64,000 nucleotides of DNA from Bacillota bacterium (GTDB taxonomy: Bacteria; Bacillota; Clostridia; Christensenellales; Aristaeellaceae), in contig JAEYOW010000038.1 of assembly GCA_023411375.1 (NCBI GenBank), positions 1 through 64,000 of the forward strand, in the 5' to 3' direction. The notes under the pieces are model-generated. The model had not been told where the DNA came from. It did not search any database and saw nothing but the letters and a program-made list of their open reading frames with translations. Made by a program: the position numbers and the translations under genes. Below are positions 43,938 to 53,506 of this stretch, piece after piece; the stretch's first letter is position 1; the number at the start of each line of letters is the position of its first letter.

Positions 43938-46900
43938 GTGGAATTTCTGGACAAGCGGATTCTGGGCGTCTGCAACGAGTTGAAAAAGCTGGCGGTTCGC
44001 CAACGGGTCGCCATTAATAACTGGCAATACAAGAGGGGAAACTTCGTCTATCCATCGCAAGCAAGAACCGGCGGAGGGCCGTTCACACCCTTTGACTGCC
44101 GCACCATGCGCTGGTACGGCCCGGACGAGCATTACTGGTTTGGCGCGGAGTACGAAGTGCCCGAAAGCTTTGATGGTAAGCCGCTCTGGCTCTGCGTCCG
44201 CACGCAGATCGACGAGTGGGATGACGGCAAGAATCCGCAGTTTCTGCTGTTTGTGGACGGCGTGCCTGTTCAGGGACTGGATATGAACCACCGCGAGGTT
44301 CTGCTTTCGCGCGGGGCGGTGGCGGGGGAACGCCATCTGTTGGAATTACAGGCGTATACGGGTACCTTGCATACGGAGTTCAGACTTGTCGCGGAGTTTA
44401 GGGAGATTGATCCGGAAATCGAGGGGCTGTATTATGACCTCTACGTGCCCCTTTCCGCGTTCCCGCGCCTTGACGTGGAGGAGCGCGCGCGCATGGACCT
44501 GGAGCGCGTGTTGAACGACGCGGTCAACCTGCTCGACCTGCGCGCGCCCTACTCCGCCGCCTTTGACTCGTCGGTGCTTCAGGCGCGGGCCTATCTTGCG
44601 AAGCATCTTTATGAGGAGCTTGCGGGTCGTGACGAGGTCATCGCCACATGCATCGGCCATACGCATATTGACGTGGCCTGGTGGTGGACCGTCGAGCAGA
44701 CGCGCGAGAAGGTGGGCCGAAGCTTCGCCACGGTGCTCAAGCTGATGGACGAATATCCGAACTACCGCTTCATGTCCAGCCAGCCCCAGCTTTACGCGTT
44801 CCTGCGCGAGCGCTATCCGGAGCTGTACGCGCGCCTAAAGGAGCGCGTTCGCGAGGGCCGTTGGGAGCCGGAGGGCGGCATGTGGGTGGAGGCGGACTGC
44901 AATCTCACATCGGGCGAAAGCCTTGTCAGGCAGTTTATCCACGGCAAGCGGTTCTTCCGGGAGGAATTTGGCGTGGATAACCGCATCCTGTGGCTTCCGG
45001 ACGTGTTTGGTTACTCCGGCGCGCTGCCGCAGATCATGAAGGGATGCGGTATCGATTATTTCATGACCACGAAGCTGGCCTGGAACCAGTTCAACCAGTT
45101 TCCCAACGATACCTTTTTATGGCGCGGTATCGACGGCACGGAGATTTTGACGCACCTCATCACCACGCTCGGGGTTGGGCAGGACGAGAAAAACTACTTT
45201 ACCACCTATAACGGACTGCTGCACCCGGATGCGCTGATCGGCGGCTGGCGGCGCTATCAGAATAAGGCGATTAACAACGATATTCTTATATCCTACGGCT
45301 ATGGAGACGGCGGCGGCGGTCCCACGCGCGAGATGCTTGAAAACTCGCTTCGCATGGAAAGGGGAATTGCGGGCCTGCCCAAGGTTAGGCAGGCATTCGC
45401 GCGCACCTACTTTGACGAGCTTGCCGCCCGCGTGCGGGACAATCCGCGCCTGCCGGTATGGGAGGGCGAGTTGTATTTCGAATACCACCGCGGCACCTAT
45501 ACCTCCATGGCGCGCAATAAGCGCTCCAACCGCAAGGCGGAGATTCGCATGATGGACCTGGAGCTGCTAAGCGTGCTGGCGCGGAACTCGGTTCCCTATC
45601 CCGCAGGCGAGCTGGACGAAATGTGGAAGGGTATTTTGCTCAACCAGTTCCACGATATTCTGCCGGGTTCGTCCATTCATGAGGTGTACGAGGTCACAAA
45701 GCGGGAGTATGCGGCGCTGGAAAAACAAATCGCCGTTATGGAAGGCGAGCGTATGTCCGCGCTGTGTCCCCCCGGGGAAAACGTGGCCGTGTTCAATACC
45801 AAGGGCTTTGACAGCGACGAAACTGTATTGCTTCCGGCGTGCGATTTTGACGCTTTGCGCGGCCCGGATGGACAAATATGGCCCGTTCAGCATATTGAAG
45901 AAGGCGCTTTGGCATCCCTCGGCGGGCTGCCGTCAAAGGGCTATGCCGTCTTTACGCCCGTCAGGGAATCTGCCGCTCCCGCCGTTTCCTTTACCCTTGA
46001 TGGGGGCCGCGCGCTGGATACGCCGTTTTACCGCGTTGAGCTGGATGAAAACGGGCTGCTTTCACGCCTGTACGACAAGCAAAACGGCCGCGAGGTTCTC
46101 AAGGCCGGGCAAAGGGGCAACCTCATGCGGATGTTTGAGGATAAGCCCATCTACTATGACAACTGGGATATCGACATCTTCTATACCGAAAAAAGCTGGG
46201 ACGCCCTGGCTGTTGAGCGCATGGAGTGGACGGAGCTTGGACCGGTGCGCGCGACGCTTAATGTGGAGCGGCGCATCAGCCGATCGTACATCCGCCAGAA
46301 GATCCATTTCTACGCAAACAGCCGCCGAATTGATTTTGAAACGTTTGTGGATTGGAAGGAGCACCAGCACCTGCTTAAGGTGTTCTTTCCCGTGGACGTG
46401 CATACGGACGAGGCCACGTTCGATATCCAGTTTGGCAACCTCACGCGCAAGGTTCACCGCAATACCAGCTGGGATATAGCGCGCTTTGAAAGCTGCGGCC
46501 AGAAGTGGATGGACCTTTCCGAGGGGCATTACGGCGTAAGCCTGCTCAACGATTGCAAGTACGGCCACTCCGTCAAGGACGGCTGCATGGCGCTTACGCT
46601 GATCAAATCCGGCATCGAGCCAAATCCGACCACGGATCAGGAGGCGCATTTCTTCACTTACGCGCTTTATCCGCATGCCGAGGGCTGGCGCACGGCGGGA
46701 ACCGTACGGGAAGCCTGCCGGCTTAATCAACCCGCGCTATGCGCGCGCGGCGGCACTGGAAACGCACGTTTTTCACTGGCATCGACCGACTGTGCCAACG
46801 TGATGCTTGAAACCGTCAAGCTTGCCGAGGACGGCGACGGCTTCATCGTGCGCCTGTACGAAACGGATAACGCCAAAACCAAGGCGGTTCTTACCTGGAA

Positions 46901-47030
46901 CCTGCCCATCGTTTCGGCGGAGGAATGTAACCTCATTGAGGAAAAGCTTGTGCAACAACCATTTGACGGCGCCCACATTCCATTTGAAATCAAACCTTAC
47001 GAGATTAAGACCTTCCGCATTCGATCATAA
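43938..47030 (+). CDS. GH38 alpha-mannosidase
   Basis: A 1030-residue cytoplasmic alpha-mannosidase that removes alpha-linked mannose from glycans. The catalytic barrel starts near residue 235 with the zinc motif GHTHIDVAWWW (His241, Asp243-245 region) and has the nucleophile Asp355 in LPDVFGYSGALPQ. A helical bundle and C-terminal beta-sandwich domains follow (about 600-1030). The zinc ligand near GYGDGGGGPT is also present. The GTG start has GGGGAGAG upstream. It lies 21 bases after the GH130 stop and likely feeds it. No signal peptide. Confidence 0.95.
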   Translation: MEFLDKRILGVCNELKKLAVRQRVAINNWQYKRGNFVYPSQARTGGGPFTPFDCRTMRWYGPDEHYWFGAEYEVPESFDGKPLWLCVRTQIDEWDDGKNPQFLLFVDGVPVQGLDMNHREVLLSRGAVAGERHLLELQAYTGTLHTEFRLVAEFREIDPEIEGLYYDLYVPLSAFPRLDVEERARMDLERVLNDAVNLLDLRAPYSAAFDSSVLQARAYLAKHLYEELAGRDEVIATCIGHTHIDVAWWWTVEQTREKVGRSFATVLKLMDEYPNYRFMSSQPQLYAFLRERYPELYARLKERVREGRWEPEGGMWVEADCNLTSGESLVRQFIHGKRFFREEFGVDNRILWLPDVFGYSGALPQIMKGCGIDYFMTTKLAWNQFNQFPNDTFLWRGIDGTEILTHLITTLGVGQDEKNYFTTYNGLLHPDALIGGWRRYQNKAINNDILISYGYGDGGGGPTREMLENSLRMERGIAGLPKVRQAFARTYFDELAARVRDNPRLPVWEGELYFEYHRGTYTSMARNKRSNRKAEIRMMDLELLSVLARNSVPYPAGELDEMWKGILLNQFHDILPGSSIHEVYEVTKREYAALEKQIAVMEGERMSALCPPGENVAVFNTKGFDSDETVLLPACDFDALRGPDGQIWPVQHIEEGALASLGGLPSKGYAVFTPVRESAAPAVSFTLDGGRALDTPFYRVELDENGLLSRLYDKQNGREVLKAGQRGNLMRMFEDKPIYYDNWDIDIFYTEKSWDALAVERMEWTELGPVRATLNVERRISRSYIRQKIHFYANSRRIDFETFVDWKEHQHLLKVFFPVDVHTDEATFDIQFGNLTRKVHRNTSWDIARFESCGQKWMDLSEGHYGVSLLNDCKYGHSVKDGCMALTLIKSGIEPNPTTDQEAHFFTYALYPHAEGWRTAGTVREACRLNQPALCARGGTGNARFSLASTDCANVMLETVKLAEDGDGFIVRLYETDNAKTKAVLTWNLPIVSAEECNLIEEKLVQQPFDGAHIPFEIKPYEIKTFRIRS

Positions 47031-47084
47031 GGGAGGTTCCGGCGGTTGGAATCAGCCGCCGGAACCCGTCAGGAGGAAACAGCC

Positions 47085-48926
47085 ATGGACTTTCTGCCCG
47101 CGCCCCATATTCTCAGGTACGGCGAGGGGATCTTCGCCATGGAATACAGCACGCGCATCACGCTTACGGATACGGAGCCTTCCGCGCTGCTCTACGCCGG
47201 GATGCTCAGGGAGACGATCGAAACCGAAACAGGGCTTTGCCTGCCTGTTTTTCGCGGAGCGGCGGGGGAGGGCGATATCATCCTGCGGATGGACGCGGCC
47301 CTGCGCGCGGATACCTACCGGCTATCCGTATCGCCGTTGGGCGCCGCGGTTTTGGCCGGCGGCGGCGAAGCCCTGTGCCATGGCGTGCAAACGCTGCGCC
47401 AGTGGATTGAGCGCAATGGCGCGCGCCTGCCCGCCATTGAGATCGAGGACTGGCCCGACCTGCCCAATCGGGGCTATTATCTGGACGTATCGCGCGGACG
47501 CGTCCCGACGCTTGAAACCCTCAAGCGTTACGCGGACTTACTCTGCCGCTACAAGATCAACGAGTGGCAGCTTTATGTCGAGCATACCTATTTGTTCGCC
47601 GGGCTGTCCGAGGCGTGGCGGGATGATACGCCCCTGACCGCCGGGGAGATCATGGAGCTGGACGCATATTGCCGAGACCGTTGTATCGAGCTGGTGCCAT
47701 CGCTTTCGACGTTTGGGCACATGTATAAGATTCTGAGCACCAAGACCTGCTGCGACCTGTGCGAGCTGGAAAATTCCGAAAAAATCCCTTTCAGTTATAC
47801 CTACGCGGGCGACCATCATACCCTGAACGTCTCCAATCCCCGCGCGCTGGATTTCATAAAGGGCATGATCACGGAATACATGCAGCTTTTTACCTCGCGA
47901 AAGTTCAATATCTGCGCGGACGAAACTTTTGACCTGGGCAAGGGCCGCAGCCAAGGGCTGGCGCGGGAGGCGGGCGAGCGCGCCCTGTATATGAACCATG
48001 TGAAGGCCCTGTGCGAATTTGTGGTTGAACAGGGGCGCACGCCCATGTTCTGGGGCGATATTGTATGGCGGTACAAGGACGCGTACGCCATGCTTCCCAA
48101 GGAGACCATATGCCTGAACTGGGGCTATTTGCCCAATCAGCGCGAGGATGAAATTCGCACGCTGGCGGAAATCGGCGCGACACAGTACGTTTGTCCGGGC
48201 GTTTGCACATGGAACCGCTGGGTGCCGCTGATTCGGGATTCCTTTAACAACAACCGCGCTATGTGCGGACATGGCCGAAAGTATGGCGCGGTCGGCCTGC
48301 TCAATACCGACTGGGGCGATTACGGACACATCTGCCACCCCTGGTTTTCCATTCCCGGGATTCTCTACGGCGCGGCTTTCGCGTGGAATGCCGACGAGAT
48401 CAGCTTTGAGGAGGTCAACCGCGCGATTTCACGCCTGGAGTACGGCGACGCTTCCGAAAGCTTTATGGAGGGCTTTGTAGCCCTGTCCCAAAACGAGGTG
48501 TTTGAGTGGTTCCGCGCGGTGCGGTGGATTGAGGAGCACGACGAAGCACGACGCGAGGAAATTTTCAGCGAGGTGGATACCTCCCGCGTGCCGGAGGCAA
48601 ACGCCGCCGTGCTTGAGGCTGTGAACCGGCTGTACAAGGCCGCGCGCTGCATGTCCGCCGAAAAGCGCGGCATTCTGAACGCAGTTTCCATCGTGGCGGA
48701 CGGCGTGCGGATTTGGAACGATATCGCCCTGTATATTACAAAAACGCATGGCGGAAAAGTCGCCGACGAGCCCGAAGGCGCATTGCTGGCTGCGAGGTTG
48801 GAAGGCTGGTACCATGCCTATATGGGCCTCTGGCGCGGCGTATCAAGGGAGGGCGGGCTGCCTAAGACCATGCGGCTGATTGCTGATTACGCGGATACGC
48901 TGCGCGGCAGGCAGACGGATATGTAA
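47085..48926 (+). CDS. GH20 beta-N-acetylhexosaminidase
   Basis: A 613-residue cytoplasmic glycosidase of family 20. An N-terminal accessory domain (residues 1 to about 115) precedes the catalytic barrel, which has GYYLDVSRGRVPTLETLKR and the catalytic pair Asp279-Glu280 in CADETFDLG. The acetamido-assisted mechanism uses that Asp. It removes terminal beta-GlcNAc or beta-GalNAc. The C-terminal helical region (about 470-613) is unlike the shortest GH20 enzymes. The ATG follows AGGAGG. It is the last gene of the operon. Confidence 0.92.
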   Translation: MDFLPAPHILRYGEGIFAMEYSTRITLTDTEPSALLYAGMLRETIETETGLCLPVFRGAAGEGDIILRMDAALRADTYRLSVSPLGAAVLAGGGEALCHGVQTLRQWIERNGARLPAIEIEDWPDLPNRGYYLDVSRGRVPTLETLKRYADLLCRYKINEWQLYVEHTYLFAGLSEAWRDDTPLTAGEIMELDAYCRDRCIELVPSLSTFGHMYKILSTKTCCDLCELENSEKIPFSYTYAGDHHTLNVSNPRALDFIKGMITEYMQLFTSRKFNICADETFDLGKGRSQGLAREAGERALYMNHVKALCEFVVEQGRTPMFWGDIVWRYKDAYAMLPKETICLNWGYLPNQREDEIRTLAEIGATQYVCPGVCTWNRWVPLIRDSFNNNRAMCGHGRKYGAVGLLNTDWGDYGHICHPWFSIPGILYGAAFAWNADEISFEEVNRAISRLEYGDASESFMEGFVALSQNEVFEWFRAVRWIEEHDEARREEIFSEVDTSRVPEANAAVLEAVNRLYKAARCMSAEKRGILNAVSIVADGVRIWNDIALYITKTHGGKVADEPEGALLAARLEGWYHAYMGLWRGVSREGGLPKTMRLIADYADTLRGRQTDM

Positions 48927-48962
48927 CGCGCGCCGGATGACGGGCGCTTTATACAAAACTGG

Positions 48963-49009
48963 AAAGAACCCGCGCCTGCTCGCTTGTTTGCGGATGGCGC
49001 GGGTTCTTT
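48963..49009. terminator. bidirectional intrinsic terminator
   Basis: AAAGAACCCGCGCC pairs perfectly with GGCGCGGGTTCTTT, with T/A runs in the arms. It lies between the GH20 gene and the convergent AraC gene. Confidence 0.85.
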
Positions 49010-49035
49010 GCCGTATTGATATATACTTTTCCGCC

Positions 49036-49929
49036 TTACTTATTAACTAGGGCTTGTTCAAGTTCGTTTTTCAGCCCTCTCCGTTTGGAATCGGCGTACA
49101 GCCTGCGGTAAGCGCCGGGGGTTGTCTCCAAATATTTCTGAAAAACCATAAAAAACCGCTGCAAGCTGCCAAAACCGCTTTCAAAGCAAATATCAGCAAT
49201 CGGGTTTTCCGTGTTGGACAGCAGGTCGCAGGCGTATTCCAGGCGCTTTCTGTGAATATACTCAAGCACCGTTACCCTCATCTCTTTTTTAAACAGCCGG
49301 CACAGATGCTCTCTGGAGAGAAAAAATAGGTTTGCAAGGGCTTTCAGGCTCATGTCCTGTAAAAAATGCCGGTCAATATAGGCCGCCACCTGCCGTCCCA
49401 GCGGCGCGTCGGACTCTGAGCCGCAAAGCGCGCCGTATTTTTGTTGTAAATAGTATAAATCCAAAATCAGCTTATAGATGCTTACCCGAACATAGTCGAC
49501 ATGGAATTCTTCACCCACCTCCGGGGCTTCCCGCAGCACGCGGTACAGCACGTCGGCGCATGCGCACATCATGCTGGCGTGGACGCCGTCTTCCACCACA
49601 AAAACACTGGAGCGCTTTTCATACATCCGCGTCAGCAGTAGCTGCATCTGCGCGTTAAAGCCCTTATCCGCGGCAGGGCGGAAGAACAGGCGGTAATAGG
49701 TGCATACGCTGCCGTATTGAAGCGTATAGTCCGTATCAGGCGGAATCAGAACCACCGAGCCATCCACAAGGGACAGATGCCGTTGCCGCATTTCCAACAT
49801 GCAATCCGCACGCTCGATCAGCAGCGCCGTATGATACTCCGTCGTATGACGCGAGCCCTGTTTAAGCCCCGTATCCAACGAGCGCCGGGATAGGGAAAAC
49901 CGTAGTTCCGGGTCGCCCCAATCCTGCAT
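49036..49929 (-). CDS. AraC-family transcription regulator
   Basis: A 297-residue regulator with an N-terminal sensing region (LVDGSVVLIPPDTDYTLQYG is cupin-like) and a C-terminal AraC domain containing MSLKALANLFFLSREHLCRL and IADICFESGFGSLQRFFMVF. It is divergent from the BadF kinase-importer operon and likely controls it. The ATG chosen lies 10 bases after AAGGAG; an ATG three codons upstream sits too close to that site. Confidence 0.9.
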   Translation of the reverse strand: MQDWGDPELRFSLSRRSLDTGLKQGSRHTTEYHTALLIERADCMLEMRQRHLSLVDGSVVLIPPDTDYTLQYGSVCTYYRLFFRPAADKGFNAQMQLLLTRMYEKRSSVFVVEDGVHASMMCACADVLYRVLREAPEVGEEFHVDYVRVSIYKLILDLYYLQQKYGALCGSESDAPLGRQVAAYIDRHFLQDMSLKALANLFFLSREHLCRLFKKEMRVTVLEYIHRKRLEYACDLLSNTENPIADICFESGFGSLQRFFMVFQKYLETTPGAYRRLYADSKRRGLKNELEQALVNK

Positions 49930-50016
49930 TTTTCTCATGCTCCTTCCTGGTGGCTGTGTGGGTATTATACCATTTTTCTACGGTTCGTAAAGAGAATGTA
50001 TTCAATATTCGTTAAT

Positions 50017-50030
50017 TTTGCACATGCAAA
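50017..50030. promoter_or_regulatory. candidate operator palindrome TTTGCACATGCAAA
   Basis: Perfect 6-base arms (TTTGCA/TGCAAA) surround a CA centre, in the divergent region between the AraC and kinase genes. It is a candidate site for the AraC protein or a global regulator; not proven. Confidence 0.35.
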
Positions 50031-50135
50031 TATCAATTATTGGGAGGATGCATCTCCCGCTTCATTGTATGATGATGGGGAAATAGAAGAGAGCTTCTGA
50101 AAAACAAAGCGCCATTACACGAAGGGTGTGATCAT

Positions 50136-51125
50136 ATGCGGTATTATATCGGCATTGACGGAGGCGGAACGCATTCCAGACTGCTCGCCATCGACCTCAA
50201 CGGACGTGTCGTTGGAGTAAGCCATGGTAAAAGCACAAATGTGGAAAGCAATCCATTGACCGTGGTCAAGCAGCATTTTCAAATGCTGCTGAAGACTTTT
50301 TTGGATCAAACCGGCTGCGACATCGCCGATTGCGCCGCACTATGCTTCGGTACGGCGGGTGTGGATACGGAGGATTCACGCAGGATGATCGAGTGCATGG
50401 TGGACAGTCTGAACCTCTCCTGTCCCATACGGGTTGTGAACGACGCGGAAATTGCACTGTTTGCTAACACACAGGGCGAGCCGGGCGTTATGCTGATCGC
50501 GGGCACCGGCTCGATTGGCTACGGCAGCAACGCGCAGGGGCGCACATGGCGCGTGGGCGGCTTCGGCTATATCCTGGGCGACGACGGCTCGGCTTACTGG
50601 GTTGCCCGTGAGGGCATCGCCCTGGCATTGAAGGCATTTGACCATTCCGGCCCGGGCACGCGGATGATAAACGACTTTTGCAAGGCGCTGGGAATCCGGG
50701 AGTTTGACATGATCGTCGATTACGTTTATCAGAAAAACAAAAGCGACCTTGCGCGGTTAAGCCACGTGGTTACGTCGGCGCATGAGGCCGGAGACCCGAT
50801 GGCAACGGAGGTGATGCGGCGGGCGCTGGATGCGCTTACGCTGATTGTGACCACGGTGGTGCGGGAGCTTCAAATGGATGACCGGCCATACCCGCTGCTC
50901 TTTGGCGGCGGTTTTCTGACCCATACCCCATGGCTGATGAGAAGGTTGGAGGAAAGGGTGCATGAAAGCTATCCTCTGCTTAGGGTTCGGTTGATGGAGG
51001 CCGAGGCGCAATGGGGCGCCGTTTACATGGCGGCACAGCTCGTCGGCCAAAAAATTCCTGTTCCGGACGATTCCGCCGGCGCCTTACGCGAACCGCGGGA
51101 CGAGCGTCCTGCTTTCCAAGCGTAA
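50136..51125 (+). CDS. BadF/BadG-type ATPase; probable N-acetylglucosamine-type sugar kinase
   Basis: A 329-residue ASKHA-fold protein of the BadF/BadG/BcrA/BcrD family, which includes eukaryotic-type GlcNAc kinases. Motifs: YYIGIDGGGTHSRLLAID (phosphate 1), VVNDAEIALF (connecting), LIAGTGSIGYG (phosphate 2) and PLLFGGGFLTHTPWL (adenosine). In this setting it likely phosphorylates an imported amino sugar. The ATG has AAGGGTG at 8 bases. It leads the operon with importer, amidohydrolase and lyase genes. Confidence 0.88.
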   Translation: MRYYIGIDGGGTHSRLLAIDLNGRVVGVSHGKSTNVESNPLTVVKQHFQMLLKTFLDQTGCDIADCAALCFGTAGVDTEDSRRMIECMVDSLNLSCPIRVVNDAEIALFANTQGEPGVMLIAGTGSIGYGSNAQGRTWRVGGFGYILGDDGSAYWVAREGIALALKAFDHSGPGTRMINDFCKALGIREFDMIVDYVYQKNKSDLARLSHVVTSAHEAGDPMATEVMRRALDALTLIVTTVVRELQMDDRPYPLLFGGGFLTHTPWLMRRLEERVHESYPLLRVRLMEAEAQWGAVYMAAQLVGQKIPVPDDSAGALREPRDERPAFQA

Positions 51126-51225
51126 AGAATGACCCTGTAACGAAGAAAGGATGTGAGGCCGGGTGGCAAGCCGATAGGCGGTACTTGTTCTCAGAGGCAA
51201 TCCAACATTTGAAGGAGGAAAGAGC

Positions 51226-52482
51226 ATGAAAAGGTTTGTATCCATGGTTCTGGCGTTGGTGCTGTGCCTGATGGTGACCGGCGTTTCTCTGGCGCAGGAA
51301 GAGGTTGTAACGATTGAGTATTGGCAGTATTACTACGAGAGCAAGGCTGTGCTGATGGATGAGCTTATCGCGCAGTTTGAGCAGGAGAATCCTGACATCA
51401 AGGTGGTGCATCAGACCTTCCCATACGACTCCTACGAGGCCAAAATTGCCGCCGCCATCGCCGCCGGCGAAGCTCCCGACATCATCAACCTGTTCTATGG
51501 CTGGGTTCCCAAGTATGTCAAGAGCGGCGTGCTGCAGCCCCTGCCCGAAGGCAGCTTCTCCCCTGAAATTATCGAGCGCGACTTTGCTCCCATGGTACAG
51601 ATCAACAAGTTCGACGGAAAGTATTACACAATCCCGATCGCTGTGCGCACGCTGGGCCTTTTCTATAACAAGGACATCCTCGCTGAAAACGGATTCGACG
51701 CGCCTCCGGCCACACTGGATGAGATGCTTAAGATCGCCATCGCATGCACGCAGCGCGACGCCAACGGCGTTCTGACCCGCGAAGGCATGACCTTCCAGCC
51801 CGACGGTCAGCTTCATGGCTTCTTCCGCCCGGTGCTGCTGAAGCTGTTCGGCGTTCCGGCCATCAGCGACGATCACCGCACCATCCTATGGAACTCTTCC
51901 GAAGAGGGCTATAAGGCCTTTGAATGGCTTTGCGCGCTGGCGACCGAGCACAAGGTCGGTGAAAACAACTTTATGACCAACGACGCCACGGCCTTCATGA
52001 ATGGCGCGGCGGCCATGTCCATCGACGGCTCCTACCGCCTGGGTTCGCTTGCCAAAGCCGAAGGCCTCAACTACGGCGTGGCGCCTATGCCGGAAAACAA
52101 CGGCAACCGCTCCTCCTTTGGCACCTTCTGGACAAACGGCATCTTGACAGGCACCACCGGCAAGAAACTGGAAGCCGCTGAAAAATTCCTGGCATACATC
52201 ACCAGCGAGCCTGTTATGAAGGTGTTCACCCAGCGCGTTGGTGAAATCGGCGCCCGCGTTTCCCTGACGGGGGACGCCGACCTGCTGGCCGACGAAAACC
52301 TTCGCCCCTTTATCGAGATGCTGCCCTATGCGGATTCCTACTTCTACGTGGACGAAGCCGCCGACCGCCAGATTGTATGCGACGCGATCGATATGGTGTG
52401 CCTGGAAGGCGCCGATCCCCGCGAGGCGTTGGACTACGCCGTGCAAGAAGCGCAGGCGCTGCTGGATAACTATTGGAACTAA
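51226..52482 (+). CDS. CUT1 ABC transporter sugar-binding protein
   Basis: A 418-residue extracellular binding protein. The signal peptide (KRFVSMVLALVLCLMVTGVS, then LAQEE) ends in a signal peptidase I-like site; no lipobox is seen. The mature part begins VTIEYWQYYYESK, a family 1 pattern, and includes KIAAAIAAGEAPDIINLFYG. The ATG has AAGGAGG at 9 bases. A hairpin separates it from the permease genes. Confidence 0.92.
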   Translation: MKRFVSMVLALVLCLMVTGVSLAQEEVVTIEYWQYYYESKAVLMDELIAQFEQENPDIKVVHQTFPYDSYEAKIAAAIAAGEAPDIINLFYGWVPKYVKSGVLQPLPEGSFSPEIIERDFAPMVQINKFDGKYYTIPIAVRTLGLFYNKDILAENGFDAPPATLDEMLKIAIACTQRDANGVLTREGMTFQPDGQLHGFFRPVLLKLFGVPAISDDHRTILWNSSEEGYKAFEWLCALATEHKVGENNFMTNDATAFMNGAAAMSIDGSYRLGSLAKAEGLNYGVAPMPENNGNRSSFGTFWTNGILTGTTGKKLEAAEKFLAYITSEPVMKVFTQRVGEIGARVSLTGDADLLADENLRPFIEMLPYADSYFYVDEAADRQIVCDAIDMVCLEGADPREALDYAVQEAQALLDNYWN

Positions 52483-52504
52483 CCGGCGCTTATGGTGACT
52501 AAAA

Positions 52505-52541
52505 GCGGCGGAGGCCCCGCGCCGTCGGGGCTTCCGTCCGC
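52505..52541 (+). terminator. hairpin after the binding-protein gene
   Basis: GCGG-GGAGGCCCC pairs with GGGGCTTCC-CCGC with small bulges and no clear T run. It is probably a partial terminator inside the operon. Confidence 0.5.
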
Positions 52542-52570
52542 TATCCGGCGCTCTTAAGGGAGGAAATGCT

Positions 52571-53488
52571 ATGTTGACAACGAAACCGGCACGGAAGAAA
52601 CCATTTACCCTCCAAAGGCAACAGGAGCTTTGGGCATACGCATTTCTGTTGATTCCGCTTGTCTTTTTTCTGTATATCCGCATATACCCGATCTTTTCAT
52701 CCTTCTATATCAGCCTGCGCGAGTGGGATATCCTCAGCCCTGAAAAGCCTTATGTGGGCTTTGCAAATTTTGAAAAAATGCTTCGCGACAAAAGTCTTGG
52801 AAAGGTTTTGCTCAACACGCTTCAGTACGTGATCATCTGTATGCCCATTGAGCTTGTGCTCTCGCTTGTGATCGCGCTGATGCTCAACAGCATTCAAAAG
52901 GGTGCGGGCATCTACCGGATGCTTTATTTCATTCCCTATGTGACCAGCACCGTAGCGGTCGCTTCGGTCTGGAAATGGATGTTTATGAAATCAGGCGGCC
53001 TGATCAACAATATGCTGCTGGCCCTCGGAATGTCCCAACAGGGCTTTTTGAACAGCTCCTCGCAGGCGCTTGGGGTGGTTGCCTCCAACGTTGTGTGGCA
53101 GGCGCTTGGATTCCAGATTATCATTTTTCTCGCGGGCCTTAAACAGATTCCCAAAATTTATTATGAGGCGGCGGAGATCGACGGTGCCACCGGCCGGCAG
53201 CGCTTTTGCCACGTAACCATTCCGCTGCTCAATCCAACCATCGTCTATTTGTCCGTAATGGCCGGCATTCAAACGCTACAGGTCTTTACACAGGTGATGA
53301 ATATCAGCCCCAGAGGCTCCGGCGGGCCGCTTAACGCCACCAACAGCATTGTGCTCTACATCTATCAAAAGGGCTTTCAAAGCTTTGATATGGGGTATGC
53401 CAGCGCTCTGACCGTCTTGCTTTTCGCCGTCATCATGGGCGTAACGCTGTTCCAGATGAAGGTGCTGAACCGCAAGGTGGAGTACTAG
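52571..53488 (+). CDS. CUT1 sugar ABC transporter permease (MalF/UgpA-like)
   Basis: A 305-residue membrane permease. It starts with a basic tail and then AYAFLLIPLVFFLYIRIYPI. The EAA loop is YYEAAEIDGATGRQRF. The sequence NISPRGSGGPLNATN before the last segments is typical. The ATG follows AGGGAGGAAATGCT. It works with the next permease and the binding protein upstream; no ATPase gene is present. Confidence 0.93.
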   Translation: MLTTKPARKKPFTLQRQQELWAYAFLLIPLVFFLYIRIYPIFSSFYISLREWDILSPEKPYVGFANFEKMLRDKSLGKVLLNTLQYVIICMPIELVLSLVIALMLNSIQKGAGIYRMLYFIPYVTSTVAVASVWKWMFMKSGGLINNMLLALGMSQQGFLNSSSQALGVVASNVVWQALGFQIIIFLAGLKQIPKIYYEAAEIDGATGRQRFCHVTIPLLNPTIVYLSVMAGIQTLQVFTQVMNISPRGSGGPLNATNSIVLYIYQKGFQSFDMGYASALTVLLFAVIMGVTLFQMKVLNRKVEY

Positions 53489-53506
53489 AGGAAGGACGTG
53501 GATGGA

